Source of the DNA: Centropus unirufus
Taxonomy: Eukaryota; Chordata; Aves; Cuculiformes; Centropidae
Direction: 5' to 3'
Assembly: GCA_013397695.1 (NCBI GenBank)
Contig: VYZI01000242.1
Span: forward strand, 165,381-229,380
DNA length: 64,000 bases
Below, in pieces: positions 48,301 through 62,063 of the stretch. A program made the position numbers and the translations under genes. Within the stretch, counting starts at the first letter, position 1, and each line of letters begins with the position of its first letter. Below the pieces are notes generated by a model. It had not been told where the DNA came from. It searched no databases and saw only the letters and a program-made list of their open reading frames with translations.

Positions 48301-51300
48301 GAAGCTGTTTATAAGGAGTCTAACATCAGTTTTTGTTAGTAACATCTGAATAATGTATAACTTTTTCATCTATGCATGTTTCTGTGACTAATCAAAACAT
48401 ATAGAATGTGCTAATTCCACATTTCTGGTGTTATGTTTTAACAATTTTTAAAATTATTTAATATACCAAGCTGAGTTTGATCTTCTCTTATCCAGATAGC
48501 CCATTATACAGCCACTGCAAACTAGTTATTATATAAGATAATTCTTCAATCTTTCTTCCTACGGTAGAAAACCATAAAATAATATACAGTCACTAAAATA
48601 GAAAATGCAATTTACACATATAAGAAATTTAGAATAATTTGGTTGGATTTTTTTTCATAATGAAGGTAACCACCCATAGGAAATCTTAGTTTCATTGTGA
48701 TGAAAAAAGTTATGTTAGATTATTTCAGTAGTCCTTCACGTCTTGATTCTGTATATGTGGACTGTGACAACAGCCACAACAGAACCTTATGAACCCCTCT
48801 GGGAAGATGACCCATTTTTCAATGTTGTTTTCTGGGATCTATCATCAAAGAAAAGCAGAGCTGTCAGGGATTATTTCTATCTATTCTTTCCTGCAAGGGC
48901 CTGTGGGTGTGTTGATGGTAGTTGTTACTTTTTCCCTACTCTGGGGAAAAACTTCCTTTTTTATGTAGGAGAAATAATTACCTCTATGAAAAAAATGGTT
49001 CCTTTAAATACTTAGAACCACAAAGAACCACTGGTGTGTAAACAAGGAGGAAAGAAGTAACATAGGAAAAATAATGTTAAAAAGGAAGTTCAGGGTTAAG
49101 AACTCCATATTGAGTAAGGACTCCAAAGAGGGAGTGTGGGGAAAATAAGATAGCAACAAAAGATGGCAGAAGTCCTTTAAGTTACTAGGCACAAGGAGCA
49201 TTTACAGATATGTCAGCTAATTGCTTAAGACAGCTTTCAGACAGAATTTGAAAACTGCCAATGGTTAAAATCTGTAGGGCTCTAATTGCCAGTTTAAAAT
49301 TATATCAATACAGTAAGTGAACTTCAAAATGCCTCAAGATGTCTTTTTTTTTTTTTCCTTTTTTTCCAGGCTTATAAAATAGCTATTCAAAAATAGCATT
49401 AATGGATCTGGCTGATAAATACTATCTTTTCCCTTGTAACTATAACCAGCTGCTTGACTACAATTGATACCGATTTATTAATTTACCAGATCAGACGAAG
49501 GGCAATAATAACTTGTCCTTTTCCTCCTTGGAATTATCTTCAAGTTTACAGTCAGGTCTTACACAGATTTTTCACTACATTAACTATACATTATGGTCCT
49601 GGCAAGAAATTTATTTGAATATGCTAGAGATCTTTCAGTCATTACTGTTGGATCAGGCTGAGCTGGACTTTGCAGATATGTCATTTGGCATCTGTCCATA
49701 CCACAAGCCACGGTATTCTTTGAAAGTGTTCTAAAGCTTTCTTGAGCGCAGGAATGACTAAATCCACAGAATTTATCTAACAAAGAGCACCTTGGAAATA
49801 TCCTTTATCTGTAGATTCCACACGAATCTATTAAACCCCTCCATGTATTAGAATATCAATATGTTCACAGTATTTTAACATTCATTCATGAAATTGGTTA
49901 ACTGCAGCTAAACGCATTTAGACAACAAAATTCAAAACAGAAAGAACACAGCAAATCAGTCACCTGATAAAATGTTTAGGTATTTCCTATTAGGTGTTGA
50001 TATTACATGAGAGGATGTTCAAGACATGCTGTCATGGAATCATGGAATGCAGATCTACATTTCACTAATATAGCCAGACATACACTTGCTACTTGATGAC
50101 AGAAATAGGCATTTTGATCCCAGTATAAACATGTAATTATCGAACAAGTAATGGGAAAAGAGCTGTAGAAACTTCAGGGGGAAAAAAAGTGGCAAGTAAC
50201 TGGTCTCCCAGAGCAATTTGCTCCCTACTTTCCATGTGAACCAAAAAAAAAGATAGCATGTTGACTGAGACAGGGAATTGTTGCGAAATACAGAAGCACT
50301 GGGTTTGGATCATCTTCTACTCAGAATGATGCAGGAACATCCATTTTGTATTGAACAATATTAGACATAATTATTGCTATTCTTGTTGAGCAGGCTATAC
50401 ATAACTGATGCAACTTGTTACAAGCATCTAGTGAATATAACTTCTTTCCAGAAACTAACAGTAACGATATTGGTTCACAAATGAATCCTAGATAGAGATA
50501 GAAAAAGAGGAAAAGAGAGAAAAAAGACAAATATGAATTATACGCTTTTTGAAGTATCTTGCACATAACATCAACATCTTGGGTTGATACCACGCCAAAC
50601 AGTGGTAGTCCTCCTGAGTGCATTTTTTCTTAATTCATATTCATTTCCTTATCAGTTCTAAACTTTACAGCTTATCCTCAAATATAGCCCAAATCAGGAC
50701 CCTAACAACCATTGGTATCACAGTTATAACTCTTTCACATGTGAGGAGAACTTGACTTGGGTTTTTTCTCAATTTTTTTGGCTCTTGTTGCCACAGCTGT
50801 AGTATCTTTACTGACAATTTGATGACACTTTGACAGAAACGTTGCAAAAATGCTTCCTGTAGAAAAAGCAAACAGTTGTTGAAAAAAAATCACTGTATGT
50901 GTGTCACTAGTATGATATATTAGTATGCCATAATCTCGACAGATTTTCATTACTCATTTTGATTTGCGTGATTTGATTTTTGTGATGTGATTTTTTATTT
51001 GATTACTCCTTTTTGATACAAACATAAATGATCATTCTATAAAGGTAACCAATACAATAACTCATTTTCCGTGCATAAACTGAGTATAATTCTCTATTGG
51101 TATCATACACTGAAAGTGCAGTTTTGCCTTTTATGAGAATCAGTTCAACTGTTGGATCCATGTGAAATAAAACTGATTATTTTTTATAAGCTTCCAGTTT
51201 TTCAGGAAACACTAGAAAGAACTCACTGACAATGTTTCGTAGTTACCCTTCACTGATGACAGATGCCAAGGAAACTGATGTACCAATAAAAATCAATCTT

Positions 51301-52369
51301 TCCAAGAAGAACGCACAGAAAATGTTCACCTCACATTTTTGACAGTGTTCATGTACATACCACCGTCATCAGAGCGGACTTGACAATTTATGAAAATGAG
51401 GTAATAGAATGTGTCTCTTCAGAGGCAAACTCAGGGAACTCCCATTTCATTCTGATGCACACTTATTACCATTGTAATGAGCTTTTCAGAGATCCTTAAG
51501 ACTCCTTGAATGTGATAACACTTCTTTAGTCATTGTCAAAGGAATCACTGAAGCCCACAGATAAGAATCTTTGATATAATATGCTCTATACTGTCAACCT
51601 TTGAAGACCAAACTGAGGCATTGCAATTTTCTTTTTGTTTACATTTATCATCTTTGAATTTCTGTATGAACCACTACACGGTCTGACTAGAAATTTGGAC
51701 AACTGATGTTGTCTAATAATGTTGTGGTTGAGTTCCTGATGGTACTGGCAACAATCATCTTTCTAATAATGAAAACCACCATTTAGATTAACTACTGTAG
51801 TAAGACTTCTCTTAGTATGTAGTGACTGTGACTCAGTGGTGAAGGCCTTCTCCTAAACCATTATAAATTAGGCTCAAGAAAATATGGTGCTCAACTCAAA
51901 AGACAAGACAATTATGTAACTTGTCATTGAGAAAATTGCCAGTTACAGTGCTTAATGATGCAGAGCAACTGAGCAATATAAGCAGCAATGTCCTTACCAG
52001 ATTGTAAGTTTCACCTGTAAAATGAACATCTCCAGACAGTGATAGAGAGGGCAGACATGAAATGCATCCTCAGCAAGGCTACAACTTCATCATATGGCCT
52101 TTACTTATAACACCTGTTTTTCCTATCATATTCGCAATTATCTTGCTCACAGAGTAAGCAGAGCACAGCTTGTTCAGGACTTTTTCTCTCGTTTTCTTTA
52201 AGATAAAGTGAAAGTTTTTCTCAATAAGAGTCTCTAATACAGGTTGACTCGGATCAGGTTATCCCATGACTGCCATCTCGGATAGCAAGCAGGTAGGCAC
52301 ATTAATTTACATGCTGTAGTGGCAATTCTTTTGTCTCAAGTAGGTAAATTCACACTCAGTATCATTCTC
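42373..52369. other. AT-rich single-copy DNA with one GC-richer patch
   Basis: No gene is recognised across about 10 kb. A noticeably GC-richer patch at 43560-43800 (around GTGAAGGCCCTAGCTGCAGG) matches no family I know and may be an old repeat. A long pyrimidine run ending CCAGG lies at 49342-49370. A GATTT-rich imperfect repeat lies at 50955-51000 and an AAGATCTGCAA repeat at 45863-45917. Open frames such as 48743-49015 (90 codons) are unrecognised. Confidence 0.5.
45863..45917. repeat. AAGATCTGCAA short tandem repeats
   Basis: AAGATCTGCAA occurs at 45863 and 45879, AAGATCT again at 45890, and AGATCTGCAG near 45907. The spacing is about 11-17 bases. It is a small slippage-type array. Confidence 0.65.
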
Positions 52370-53210
52370 TGCTGCTACTAGAAGTGGCTCCAGAGGTGCT
52401 GCTGCTGCTTGTCAACAGTAGCATCAACCCATCACCAGAAATTTCACCAGAAATTTCACAGCATATTTATGAAGAAATGGGGGTCTTGAGTGGCGTAATG
52501 GGCCTTAATGACCCTGACAAGCCTCATTGGGGACTTTCACCCCCATCTACCACTAATGGGTCCAGTAACCCCATTTCAACTTACCACAGCACCACTCCCT
52601 ATCAGTGAGGTCATTGTCCCCAGTCTGAATTGTGACCACCCTCAAGGTTACAGAGCAACCTTGTTTTCACTGTTCCTTGACACAGAAAAAACAGATTCTG
52701 CTACTTCACAAAGAAAGGTGAGCCAGGAAACAAGTCTGCCAAAGAGACTAGCAGGAGCATTACCTTCATTAACAAGGGTTAGAGTCCCATGGTATCACAG
52801 CAGGAAAGAAGAACAGGTCCAGAGAAAACAACCTAAGGTGGCCAGGAGTAACAAGGATCAGCTAAAAATCCAGTAATGGCCAGAAAATAGTCATTAAAAG
52901 CAGTTCATAAATTGAGCCACGGAATCAAGTCAACAAGACAAGGTCTGGCTCAAGGTATCTGGCCAGGTTCAGGTTCACCTACCAGAGTATGACAGTGACC
53001 AGGGGAAAGGACCTGAGCTTAAATGCATCTTCCAAGTGAAGTAGTGAACCTCCAGATGAGGCCTCTCACTTCTCTTCGCACAGCTACCCTCACACAAGTC
53101 TGATCCAAGCTGACAGAGTGACACAGAGTTGTGCTTGAACCCACAGAGCCAGACCACATGGAGGGGAGAAAAGGTTTTAGTGACAGTAGATGCACTCAAG
53201 CCCTGACAAC
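52370..53210. repeat. GC-richer unclassified island, possible decayed LTR
   Basis: About 840 bases stand out from the AT-rich surroundings by base composition. They hold two overlapping open frames on the plus strand (52384-52608 and 52508-52876, 122 codons) with no recognisable domain. On the minus strand a TGTCAGGG start near 53207, a TTTAA box near 53017 and Cys/Trp-rich blocks such as GACCTTGTCTTGTTGACTTG look like an avian LTR. I cannot define both ends or a target duplication. The alternative is a unique sequence such as a lineage-specific exon. A 12-base tandem repeat (CACCAGAAATTT twice) lies at 52433-52456. Confidence 0.35.
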
Positions 53211-53360
53211 AGTTTGCATGACTGAAACAACCAGCAGAAGGTGGTGATTATTTGGTCATCAGAAAAATGAACAGTAACAACCAACATGATACAGAAGAAA
53301 ACAGAGGAATCTAATATGGCATGAGTGATTTACACAAAAGAATAAATAGTATCCTGCATT

Positions 53361-53396
53361 TAGTTTATACTATCTAGATAGTTTATACTATCTAGA
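53361..53396. repeat. exact 18-base tandem duplication
   Basis: TAGTTTATACTATCTAGA is present twice in direct succession (53361-53378 and 53379-53396) without mismatch. This points to a recent slippage duplication. The junction creates ATCTAGAT, itself a palindrome. Confidence 0.9.
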
Positions 53397-53445
53397 TCTT
53401 TGACATGACAGACCTCTTTTCAGAGTACTTATTTATTTTTCATTA

Positions 53446-53464
53446 GGATTCTATGATTCTATGA
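53446..53464 (+). repeat. possible minimal CR1 tail, (ATTCTATG)2
   Basis: Two perfect copies of the CR1 terminal octamer ATTCTATG stand alone, with no upstream CR1 3' UTR. This could be a severely truncated plus-strand insertion or coincidence. Confidence 0.3.
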
Positions 53465-56232
53465 AAAGCAGAGTTTCAGTTTTTGACCATTCTAGAAGTC
53501 TCAAAATTTGGTTTTATTCTCTGTTGGAATAAAACAAACAACAAAAGACAGCACTATTGAAAAATAACACTTTTGCAATGGCAATCTGAAGTTTCTCCCT
53601 ATATTGTCTCCTCGTCTTTCTTCTTTGGTATTCTAAAAAACTGGATGTCAAAATGACTTCACAACAGAACTTCATCAGTTGTGGAATATACTTGAAAAAC
53701 CTTGCTACTGTAAGGCAACAATCTATTTTCAGTAGAATATCTTTCTTTCCAAAAACTCTTACCACTCCTACCACTGGGTAAACTATTTTTGTGTCTGTGT
53801 ATATGTACTAATAAAAGATACATGATTATTTTTAAGAATCAGTTGAATTCAATAAAACCATCCATACAGTACAAACCAAAAACAACTATTGAATAATTTC
53901 TGCATCAAGCCTATGATGCATATGAGTTATGGCAGATATTTTTAATATATGCCACTGCCCAATTGTGATCTAAAACCTTCAAGAGAATCCTACATTTTCC
54001 TAGGTGAAAACTTTCTGTGGTTTACTACTGTTAATTTCAACATTTTATTAGGTATATATGTGTTCCACTAATCTGAATGCAGATGGTGTGAACTCCCAAC
54101 AACTGGATTTTATTATGACATCTTTTTTGGTAGAGTAAAGGAACAGTGACCTTGTGGTGAGCTCCTGTAGGTGATTTCAAGTAAACTTTTAATCTTGTTT
54201 TTGATAAACAAAACATATCAAGGATATTTAGTTTCTCAATATAGAATTAACAATGCTGCTCTTGACTGTAGAGATTTGCTTCTTGCTCAGAGGATTATAG
54301 AATACAAATTAAATGGATAATAATCATAATATAATGGACAGTTACAGCTGGTCAGAATGTCAGAGGGAAGGGATGGAAAGGTACTTACAGAAAGAAAGGA
54401 AAAAGTGCCTAGGGAAAACATTGTCTTCAAACCATTTAGTTTTGAGCCTCTGATTTAATTTCACAATTTGCTAAGGGTATTTTCATGTTCTGGTAAAATT
54501 CCATGTTTCATCTCCCATTTTCTTTTAGTATTAATCAGGTTTGGACAAAGAAAGAAACGATGATATATAAAAAGGAAAAGGAAGTGAATTCAGTGGAAGG
54601 ATTTAAGGATGTCTATTTCTTTTTCTTCACATATTTTTTATAAATCTCACAGCTATTCCAGAGATTGCATATCATTGTATATGGAAAGAACACAGACCAT
54701 GTTCTAGACCATATTATATTATCTAATATATCTAATGCCAGAAATCACCCATGAGCAATGACCAGTTCCAAATATTTTAAGAGAAAGTATTAAAAAATCC
54801 GAGCTGGTGTGATGAGCATTGCATAAAACAGCTTCAACAGAAGAGATGCAGCTTTATGTCAAATAAAGGCCCTGTAAATGCTTCTCAGGAACAGGTGAAT
54901 TTAGAATATGCAGTTTGAGGCATCTTGAAAAGGACATATTTTAGGACAGTTGCTAGAAAATTGGCTGCACTTTGAGAAATTAATATAAAGCATCCAAAAT
55001 ACCTAATCAATCCTGAACAACTTGACCTGTACTTTATACCTGTGTCCAATTTGAGATGTGGGCATGGCTTTTAAAGATCCATCCTTCTCACTCTTCTTAA
55101 AACACATCTATAAGAAGATATTTAGTAGAATTGGTCTTCTATGATCACAGACAGCCATTAATTACAATTAAATAAAGAATACCATGAATTATTTCACTGA
55201 TTTGTCACCAAGGCAGTTTTCAGAACAGGATATAATGACAGATAAATGTTTAAAATTATGAGTGCTGCAAAAAAATGTTTTTGCAGGAAAAACAGATCAG
55301 AAATGCAAAGACTAGAAGTATGATTACTATAATTTCCCAGTTGTAGCCTTCAGCAGGATGAAGGGTCCTAATATGTCTTCTTGTATTCTTGCCTTCTTAA
55401 ATTACCTTCAGCTTCTTATGTTATAGGAATAAATAACTATTTTAGTTCGTGGTAATGTTTGGTTTGTTCCTTAACTAATTTTTTAAATGATCTTGGAGTT
55501 TTCAGTTCTCTGTGAGATGACACACCAAAATATGATATAATTCTTTTTCCTCTCCTAATCTTTCAAAAATAATTCAGTAAAACTGAATTTTGTGAAGGAT
55601 CAAAATACTGTCAAAGAAGAAGAATTTAACATTTTAATTGAAAAGCAGAAGTATAGGTGTGTCCTTTTTTGGCTAAACAAATATTGAGCATTTAAATGTT
55701 TACATGGAGTCTTCTTTTGTTTGACACCTAATACAATTGAAAATTTTGACAAAAGAAGTCACTACTGGCAAGTATGTTGATGGTAGTTAAGTGAAAACCA
55801 TCTTTAGAAAATGCTTGTACTTCTACTACAACAAAATTTGAACACTACAAAAATCTCTAGGAAGAACTGGTATTAGCCTCATTTTACAGACAGTTAGGAC
55901 AATATAATAGCAAAGAGTTGGAGCCATCTTCAGGAAGCCCACATTCTAGCTTCTTATTAGCTAAGTAATTCTTCCTGGATTGCCATTCTATTTTATTCCC
56001 TTTGGCTAGTTCTTTATATATTCATAGACTTTCCCATTGCTTAAAATCAGAGATTAAAATTAAATCTAGGATTTCTGAATTTAAGCTTAAGTGACATCAT
56101 ACAAACATTTGGGATTGAATTCATAATTTCCCAGGACAAATTCCTAAGTACAGAGTGATTCTTATTTTTATAGACTCTTAGATGAAAATATTTGTTTATC
56201 AATATCTTTTGGATAATGTAATTTTAAACTCA

Positions 56233-56277
56233 AACAATAAGAACAATAAGAACAACAAGAACAATAAGAACAATAAA
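56233..56277. repeat. AACAATAAG minisatellite, five 9-base units
   Basis: Five consecutive 9-base units are present. Units 1, 2 and 4 read AACAATAAG. Unit 3 has one change (AACAACAAG), and unit 5 ends in A. It should be length-polymorphic between individuals. Confidence 0.9.
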
Positions 56278-58199
56278 CTATGCAGCTTAAATTTTGTATG
56301 TATTAATTTCATTCAATATCAATTCTATTGTTGAAAGCAAATTTCATATTTTAACTGTGGAAGTAACTGCTGTTCAATAATGGATGCATCTGATTTTTTT
56401 TCAGAGGTGTATTTAATAAACCTGGTTTACAGAATTTTGAAAAGAAAGAATATATTATTTGCCCAAAGTGATTTTTATCTCCCTTACTTTTACCTAAACA
56501 AATCTGTGAAAACACATTTGAATAGACCTTATGTCATCTCTTTTCCTAGCAGAGTATGTGTATTGTATGTCAATCTCTCATACGAAGCTGAACTATGTTT
56601 TCATTTGCTTCTTGGACTGAAACAGAAGCAAATATTTCTATCATGTTCATGCCAAGATCCTAGAGCTGGATGATGATAAACCTCTGTCCCAAGGGAGAGT
56701 AGTTCAGGGAGTTGATTAGAAAATTGAACAAACATAGCTATTTTCAGAAAGGAAATGATGGGTCTGCTTTAAAGGGGCATTTAGTGTTGTGAACATTACT
56801 TAAATAATAAGTAACATGATTTTCACTCATCTGTTCAAGGTTTAATTGTATTGGTGCCTTTCAGAAAACATTGTATGTGAGAATTTATCTTAAGCAGGCC
56901 ATGTCTGCTTTTGCACTCCAGGTGTAAGCAGCCACTGTGTTATTACAGCATGAGTAGCTGCTGCAAGGGAATCTGCTGGAGTGCTCCATGACAGCCTGTG
57001 CTGCATGCTAGTGGGTATTACAATAGACACAGCATGCCGGCCAGAAGTATGCTGTTTTGCTTTTTACACAAAATGAAAGACTTCATGGCATAGGAGAGGA
57101 GAGAGGCTTTCTGGGTTACGTATGGGGCACATTGGGAAAATCCAGAGTCATTCTGATGCTACATGAGAAATCAGGGTCCCCAGCACCTGAAAGGTTATTA
57201 CATTAACTTGCTATCTATATTCCTCTTTGTATTCCATCTTAGTAAACCAGGTATTTTATTACACCACTTGTTCTGGGGGCTTTCTTACAGAGATCTAGAA
57301 AGAGCACCGCACTGCCTCTATCTGATCACCTCTTCCGTTGCAGTGCAGCACAATGCTGAAATTCATGTGAGTTTATTAGAAACTGTAATGGAAATACACA
57401 TAGGACTCTGTAAAGTACCTGTATTTAGAGACATTCTAGGATTATCTAGGTAAGAAAGATGTCAGTGATAGCAGAGAAAGCAGAGGTTAGCTGGACAACC
57501 TTGGTAACACATAGGATCAACAGAGGTGCTTTAGGATAGAAAGGATGTAAAGAAAGAAAGAGTTGCATGTGGAGGGAAGCTGATTTTCCAGAAAAGGACA
57601 GTAAAGGGGGCAGCTCAAGTGAGAACAAATCGTAAGATTTGGTATGTACTGAGAATTAAAATTAATGCTTTCCCTATGGAATAGTGTTATTTGAAGTGTA
57701 GTAAATATGATTTTTGCTGATACTAGTACAAGGTCATAGGGTTTCTGCTGACTGACAGTATGGTGTTCAGGTTTTCTCAGAGTTTGCTTTTGCCTGAGTG
57801 AGTAACTCTTTAGCAATCATCAGTGACTAAGTAACTAGTGCCAAGCTAGTTATGATCTAATTTTTGAGAGTGCTGTATATGATAAAGGTCTGAAAAACAC
57901 ATTTAGACATTGTGTACCTAAAGTAGCTCTGTATATTGTTGGCTGTGTCTGTGAGTATCCTCCTGTGTGACTTTCTAACTTCAGTTGGGAGCTAGCTAAA
58001 AGAAAAGAACAAATGCCGGTTACTGGATTGATCAAAATCCTCTTTATCCAAGCTAAATTTTCCTGCTCTATATCTCTTACATCCTACTTAAGGTTCTTAG
58101 GGACATACAAAGAACATGAGCCATAGAAGCTTTGTTCTGGCTCTCTGCAGAAGCATAATTTTTAACAGTAGCATTGAAATATGTCATTCCTGAGCTCAG

Positions 58200-58400
58200 T
58201 TCATCCTACTTGCATCCCTTCTTGTCCCTATATCCTTCAATCTCCTTCATGAAAGTGTCCTATATCTCTAGCACTTATTCGTGTTATTTGCTTCAATGAC
58301 CTTACTTGACAACTTACTCCAAGTGTTTACTGCTCTTTGAACAAAGTAGTTCTGCCTGAATTCAGGTGCAGTTAAGTGATAATAGTATTGCTTCTCTGTT
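58200..58400 (-). mobile_element. probable ancient CR1/L3-type relic
   Basis: The block TTGACAACTTACTCCAAGTGTTTACTGCTC, then TGAACAAAGTAGTTCTGCCTGAATTCAG, parallels the reversed CR1/L3 segment that reads approximately A-A-C-T-T-G-T-T-C-C-A ... A-A-G-A-A-G-T-T-C-T-T-C-C-T. Divergence is high and no terminal repeat is seen, so this would be an ancient amniote-age fragment. Boundaries are approximate. Confidence 0.4.
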
Positions 58401-61400
58401 TTATGAGGCAATAAGCTGCTTCAGCTGAGTAGTTTATCCCAACGAGGGAACAAGAACATTGCAAAGTAAAACACTCACATAGTTCTTTGCCTGCAAAATA
58501 TGTTGTAACCAAACACTTTAAACAAGAAGCAGCTTATTCAAGGCTACATCACAATTTACAAGTGCTTCCCTATTGTCCTTCTTAGGCATCCAGTCACCTC
58601 CAAATAGCATGTGTCACTGAGCTTTTGGTTCAGGAGAACTGGGTAGTCTGGGGCATTGCTTGACTCAGTGTATCTGGATCCCCTTGATGCACTATATTAA
58701 GTCAAAATCTTGCTAAACGAGCTTGGAATACTGATTTTACAGTCTTATTGCTCTGAAGCAGGGGAGAAACATCTTCATGATAATGGAAGGATCCACATAC
58801 GGAGACACCAGTTTTGGAAATGGGGAGAGGAACTTTCCTGCATGTCTTCACTCCATACCCGTGTAAAACCCTAGGAGTAGCACAGGATGAAGGTGAAAGC
58901 AAATAGGAACTACATTATCTGTATCAGAACTTTTTAACTAGTGTCTCATACTGATATTCAATACCTATAAGGCACCAAAACCTGCCTATTTGTAAAAATA
59001 CCATGGTGCTGAATCACAAGTGAAAACCTGTCACCTTAACATGTCAATAGGAAGCAGAAATCCTTTTCAGCTTTGGTTTCAGAAATAAAGTATCTTGAGT
59101 ATTTTTTAATCCCTGACCGTGGTAGGTATGGATTTCCTCATTGCCTTTGAAAACAAAGGACAAGTTGTAAAGTAACTGCGCTAACTATGAAACTTTTATT
59201 AAAACACACAGATTACAGTTTTTAGCTCACCATGCAAGTGATTATAACATGACTACTTCAAATTAAATTAACAGAGTGATAGTATCAAGATATTTGAAAG
59301 CATAAAGTGGAAATCATAAAGTGCTTAGTGAAATCCAAATTCATATATTTTTAATTTCTTCAATTTTCAATTTAGCAAGAAACTTCAGTCAAAACTTTGT
59401 CCCAGAAGAACTAACAAAGGTTTCACCCTATATTCCTAGAAACCAATAACTGTAATAATATTTTGTATGTTTTTGCTTAGAAAGCAGTTCTGGTAAATCT
59501 AGTCAACACCAGTGAGTATTTTATTAAAGAGATAAGAAATAAAAATCAATGAAGGAGATAACTCTCCTCACATGTCTCCTCTCTGTCATTCTTTATTTAA
59601 AACCCCAATTAATTTAATGACTGTAATATTGATTACTAACTTTTGAAATGTCATATTTGCCATTTCAGTTCACAAAATGTATTCAATCAGAAAAAAATCC
59701 TTAACTGTTGTGAAAAGCAACAGAAAATAAATTAGAAGATGAATCATCAACCACAGAATTTTGTGACATTTTATTATGAAATCCATACTTCGACTCAGCT
59801 AAGCTGGTAGCAAAATTTATTATAAATTCCAAATCTAAACTAGGATTTTTAATTGACCCTGGGGTAAGAAATTTTCTTCCTGAACCCATGTAACACACTG
59901 GCTTTTGGAAAAAACTGCAGATCTTATTCATTTGGTCACCACACTGTTCAGCCATTTAAGCTGTTCGCTGAGCTTCACCTCTGAAGTTTCAGTGAGAATA
60001 GATAATCTTGATTGAATGATTTCAATTAAAAGTCAAGCTAAGATCAGTTGTCACTGTACACATTTGTTTCTCTTGAAGAATATAGACACAGCAAAAGCTA
60101 AAGAATGAAATGGAAGTAGAATTTTTAAAAGTCTGATAGCTCATGATATCTTCTATATTTGCTTACATGAGGAAAAGTTTGATTTTGTAGAGACTGACGT
60201 TCCTGTAGGTCTGTAGTTGTTCAAAGTCTGATCAAACTCAGAATTATAAGCATTTTCTGAAGACGGTTTTCATTTAACCACCATCAAGTTATTTGATTTT
60301 TTGTACATGATTTTACATTCTACAAATTGTTTGATTGTACCCAATTCTGCCAAGGGAAATAAGCAATAAAGTAACAGGTAAACTTTAACACTAGTTATCA
60401 CTTAGCTGCTTTTCAGTCTTAGGAAAAGTTAATAAGGCAAAGTAAGCAGTTCACAGACAAGATAATATAATATTTTATCTCTGATTTATTTCTATTGTCA
60501 CTGATTAGTATATATTCAGGCTTTTATGTTGGAATATTTCATTTATCTAAGGTTAATGCAGAATCAGTCAACCCTAATTTCATTACTTAAATTAATTAAT
60601 ACAAAACTTAGGATGTTCAGAAATAAGATGTGCTTACTATACTGCATTTCCTTCTAGTTCTTCTTTCTGTAGTTTCTTAGAGCATTTACATTGTCTCACC
60701 TATAGCCCTGTGTCCGTCCAGTGGACTATAAGATAGCTACTCAATTTCCTTTCCTGAACAGTTTCTTCATCACTATCACTTCAATGAATACAACTACTGA
60801 GAAAGTAGCCTCTAAGGAAAAGGACATTACGAAGGCCTCATATGACAGACCTTGGGAACTTTCCCCATTTAGGCAGCCAGAATGGACCTCCTGGGAATAG
60901 TGTGCATGTATGCAGAGGAAGGAAAGGAGAAGATGCTTTCTCCTGAAAATTAACTTTGGTAGGTGTGGTGCATGGCTATGCATCTGATAGCATTCCAGAT
61001 AGTAAACAATTTTAATTCTTTGACTTTTCTTAACATAGCTGGAGAATAAAGTGTTTGGAACTGTCTAGAACCCTAAAACTGTCTCAATTTATTGAAATTA
61101 CTAATTGATATGTTTTAAAGTTGAGTTCAATCTAATAAGTTTTAGCAATGCACTAAAACAGTAATAGTTTGTTATTTAAGTTCATTGCATGCATACAGTA
61201 TTGCTAATTCTTAGATACTTCAAGCTTTATTGCAATGCAGGATGGAGTTATTTGACTGCATGCTAAAATAAGGCAACCCTATCAGCATAGATCAAGAGAT
61301 AGCTATAGTAATGTAGTCATGGTTTTCTATTTCACTTGACAAGCTTCACTAGTAAACAAATGTTCAGCCCCAATATGTGATTTGAACTCCTAATCGACAT

Positions 61401-61769
61401 AACATGTTTACTTTAGCACAGTAATGCATTTCTGTGGATATTTTTGTGTGGTTTCTTTTGAAGATGTTAGACTGCTCCAAACATTAATAGAATATTACAT
61501 AGGAACAGGCCTCTAATTTTAAGTAAACAGAAAATGATTGAAGTGCTTTGTAGGTGGCCACCTCCTTGAAATCAGCTTTTCATCTAGCTCTGTATGATTC
61601 AATTTCATACAAGCTGTCTTTCAACAATAGCACTCTTGGCACTGTGACAGAGATTGTGTCCTTCTACTGGGCATAGGTGAATAACCTCTTCGATTTTGCA
61701 ACAGCCTCAAATATTTAAGAGATATTTTTGTATAATTTAAAACTTCTCAGTAAATGTGTATGCATGATG
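58401..61769. other. AT-rich single-copy DNA, no gene recognised
   Basis: No repeat or protein is recognised. The minus-strand frames at 59701-59955 (84 codons) and 60741-60983 (80 codons) have no motif that I know. Confidence 0.5.
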
Positions 61770-62003
61770 ATCTTTTGTCAGGAAGGACCTGATTAAGGAA
61801 GATGAAAGATGAAGATGACCTTGATAGCTTTACAGTGTAACCTTGAAGCAACGAAGGAAGTGGATGAAGAAGGCTGTAAACAAGTGTGAAGAAGGGGTTG
61901 ACCAATGAACAGGATGTAGAAGAGAACACAGATGTTGACAACTGGCTACCAATCACTATAAAGACTTTAAACAATAGAGAATGTACACGCCCACTAAGGA
62001 AGG

Positions 62004-62013
62004 TTATAAAAAA
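62004..62013 (+). promoter_or_regulatory. TATA box of the solo LTR
   Basis: TTATAAAAAA lies about 50 bases before the LTR's poly(A) signal, the expected place for the U3 core promoter. Transcription would start roughly 25-30 bases downstream, near 62035-62040. Confidence 0.65.
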
Positions 62014-62057
62014 GCTCTGGTAAAATTGCTGCATCACTTACAAAGAAAATGGTCACT

Positions 62058-62063
62058 AATAAA
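62058..62063 (+). terminator. poly(A) signal of the solo LTR
   Basis: AATAAA followed by a short GT-poor U5. The LTR ends 47 bases further on. Together with the TATA box it sets the plus-strand orientation. Confidence 0.65.

Larger units (their letters stand above)
53211..58199. other. AT-rich single-copy DNA, no gene recognised
   Basis: No coding exon is recognised. It contains the 18-base exact duplication at 53361-53396, a two-octamer CR1-tail-like word at 53446-53464 and the AACAATAAG array at 56233-56277. Open frames at 56380-56673, 57163-57453 and 57517-57816 are unrecognised and probably chance. Confidence 0.5.

Noticed and set aside
50034..50050. ATCATGGAATCATGGAATG as a CR1 tail
   Set aside because: There are two octamer-like words but no CR1 3' UTR on either side. 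Two near-matches are expected by chance in AT-rich DNA.
61747..62037. 96-codon minus-strand frame
   Set aside because: It lies antisense across the U3 of the solo LTR. The Ser/Leu/Phe-rich peptide simply reflects the purine-rich plus strand.
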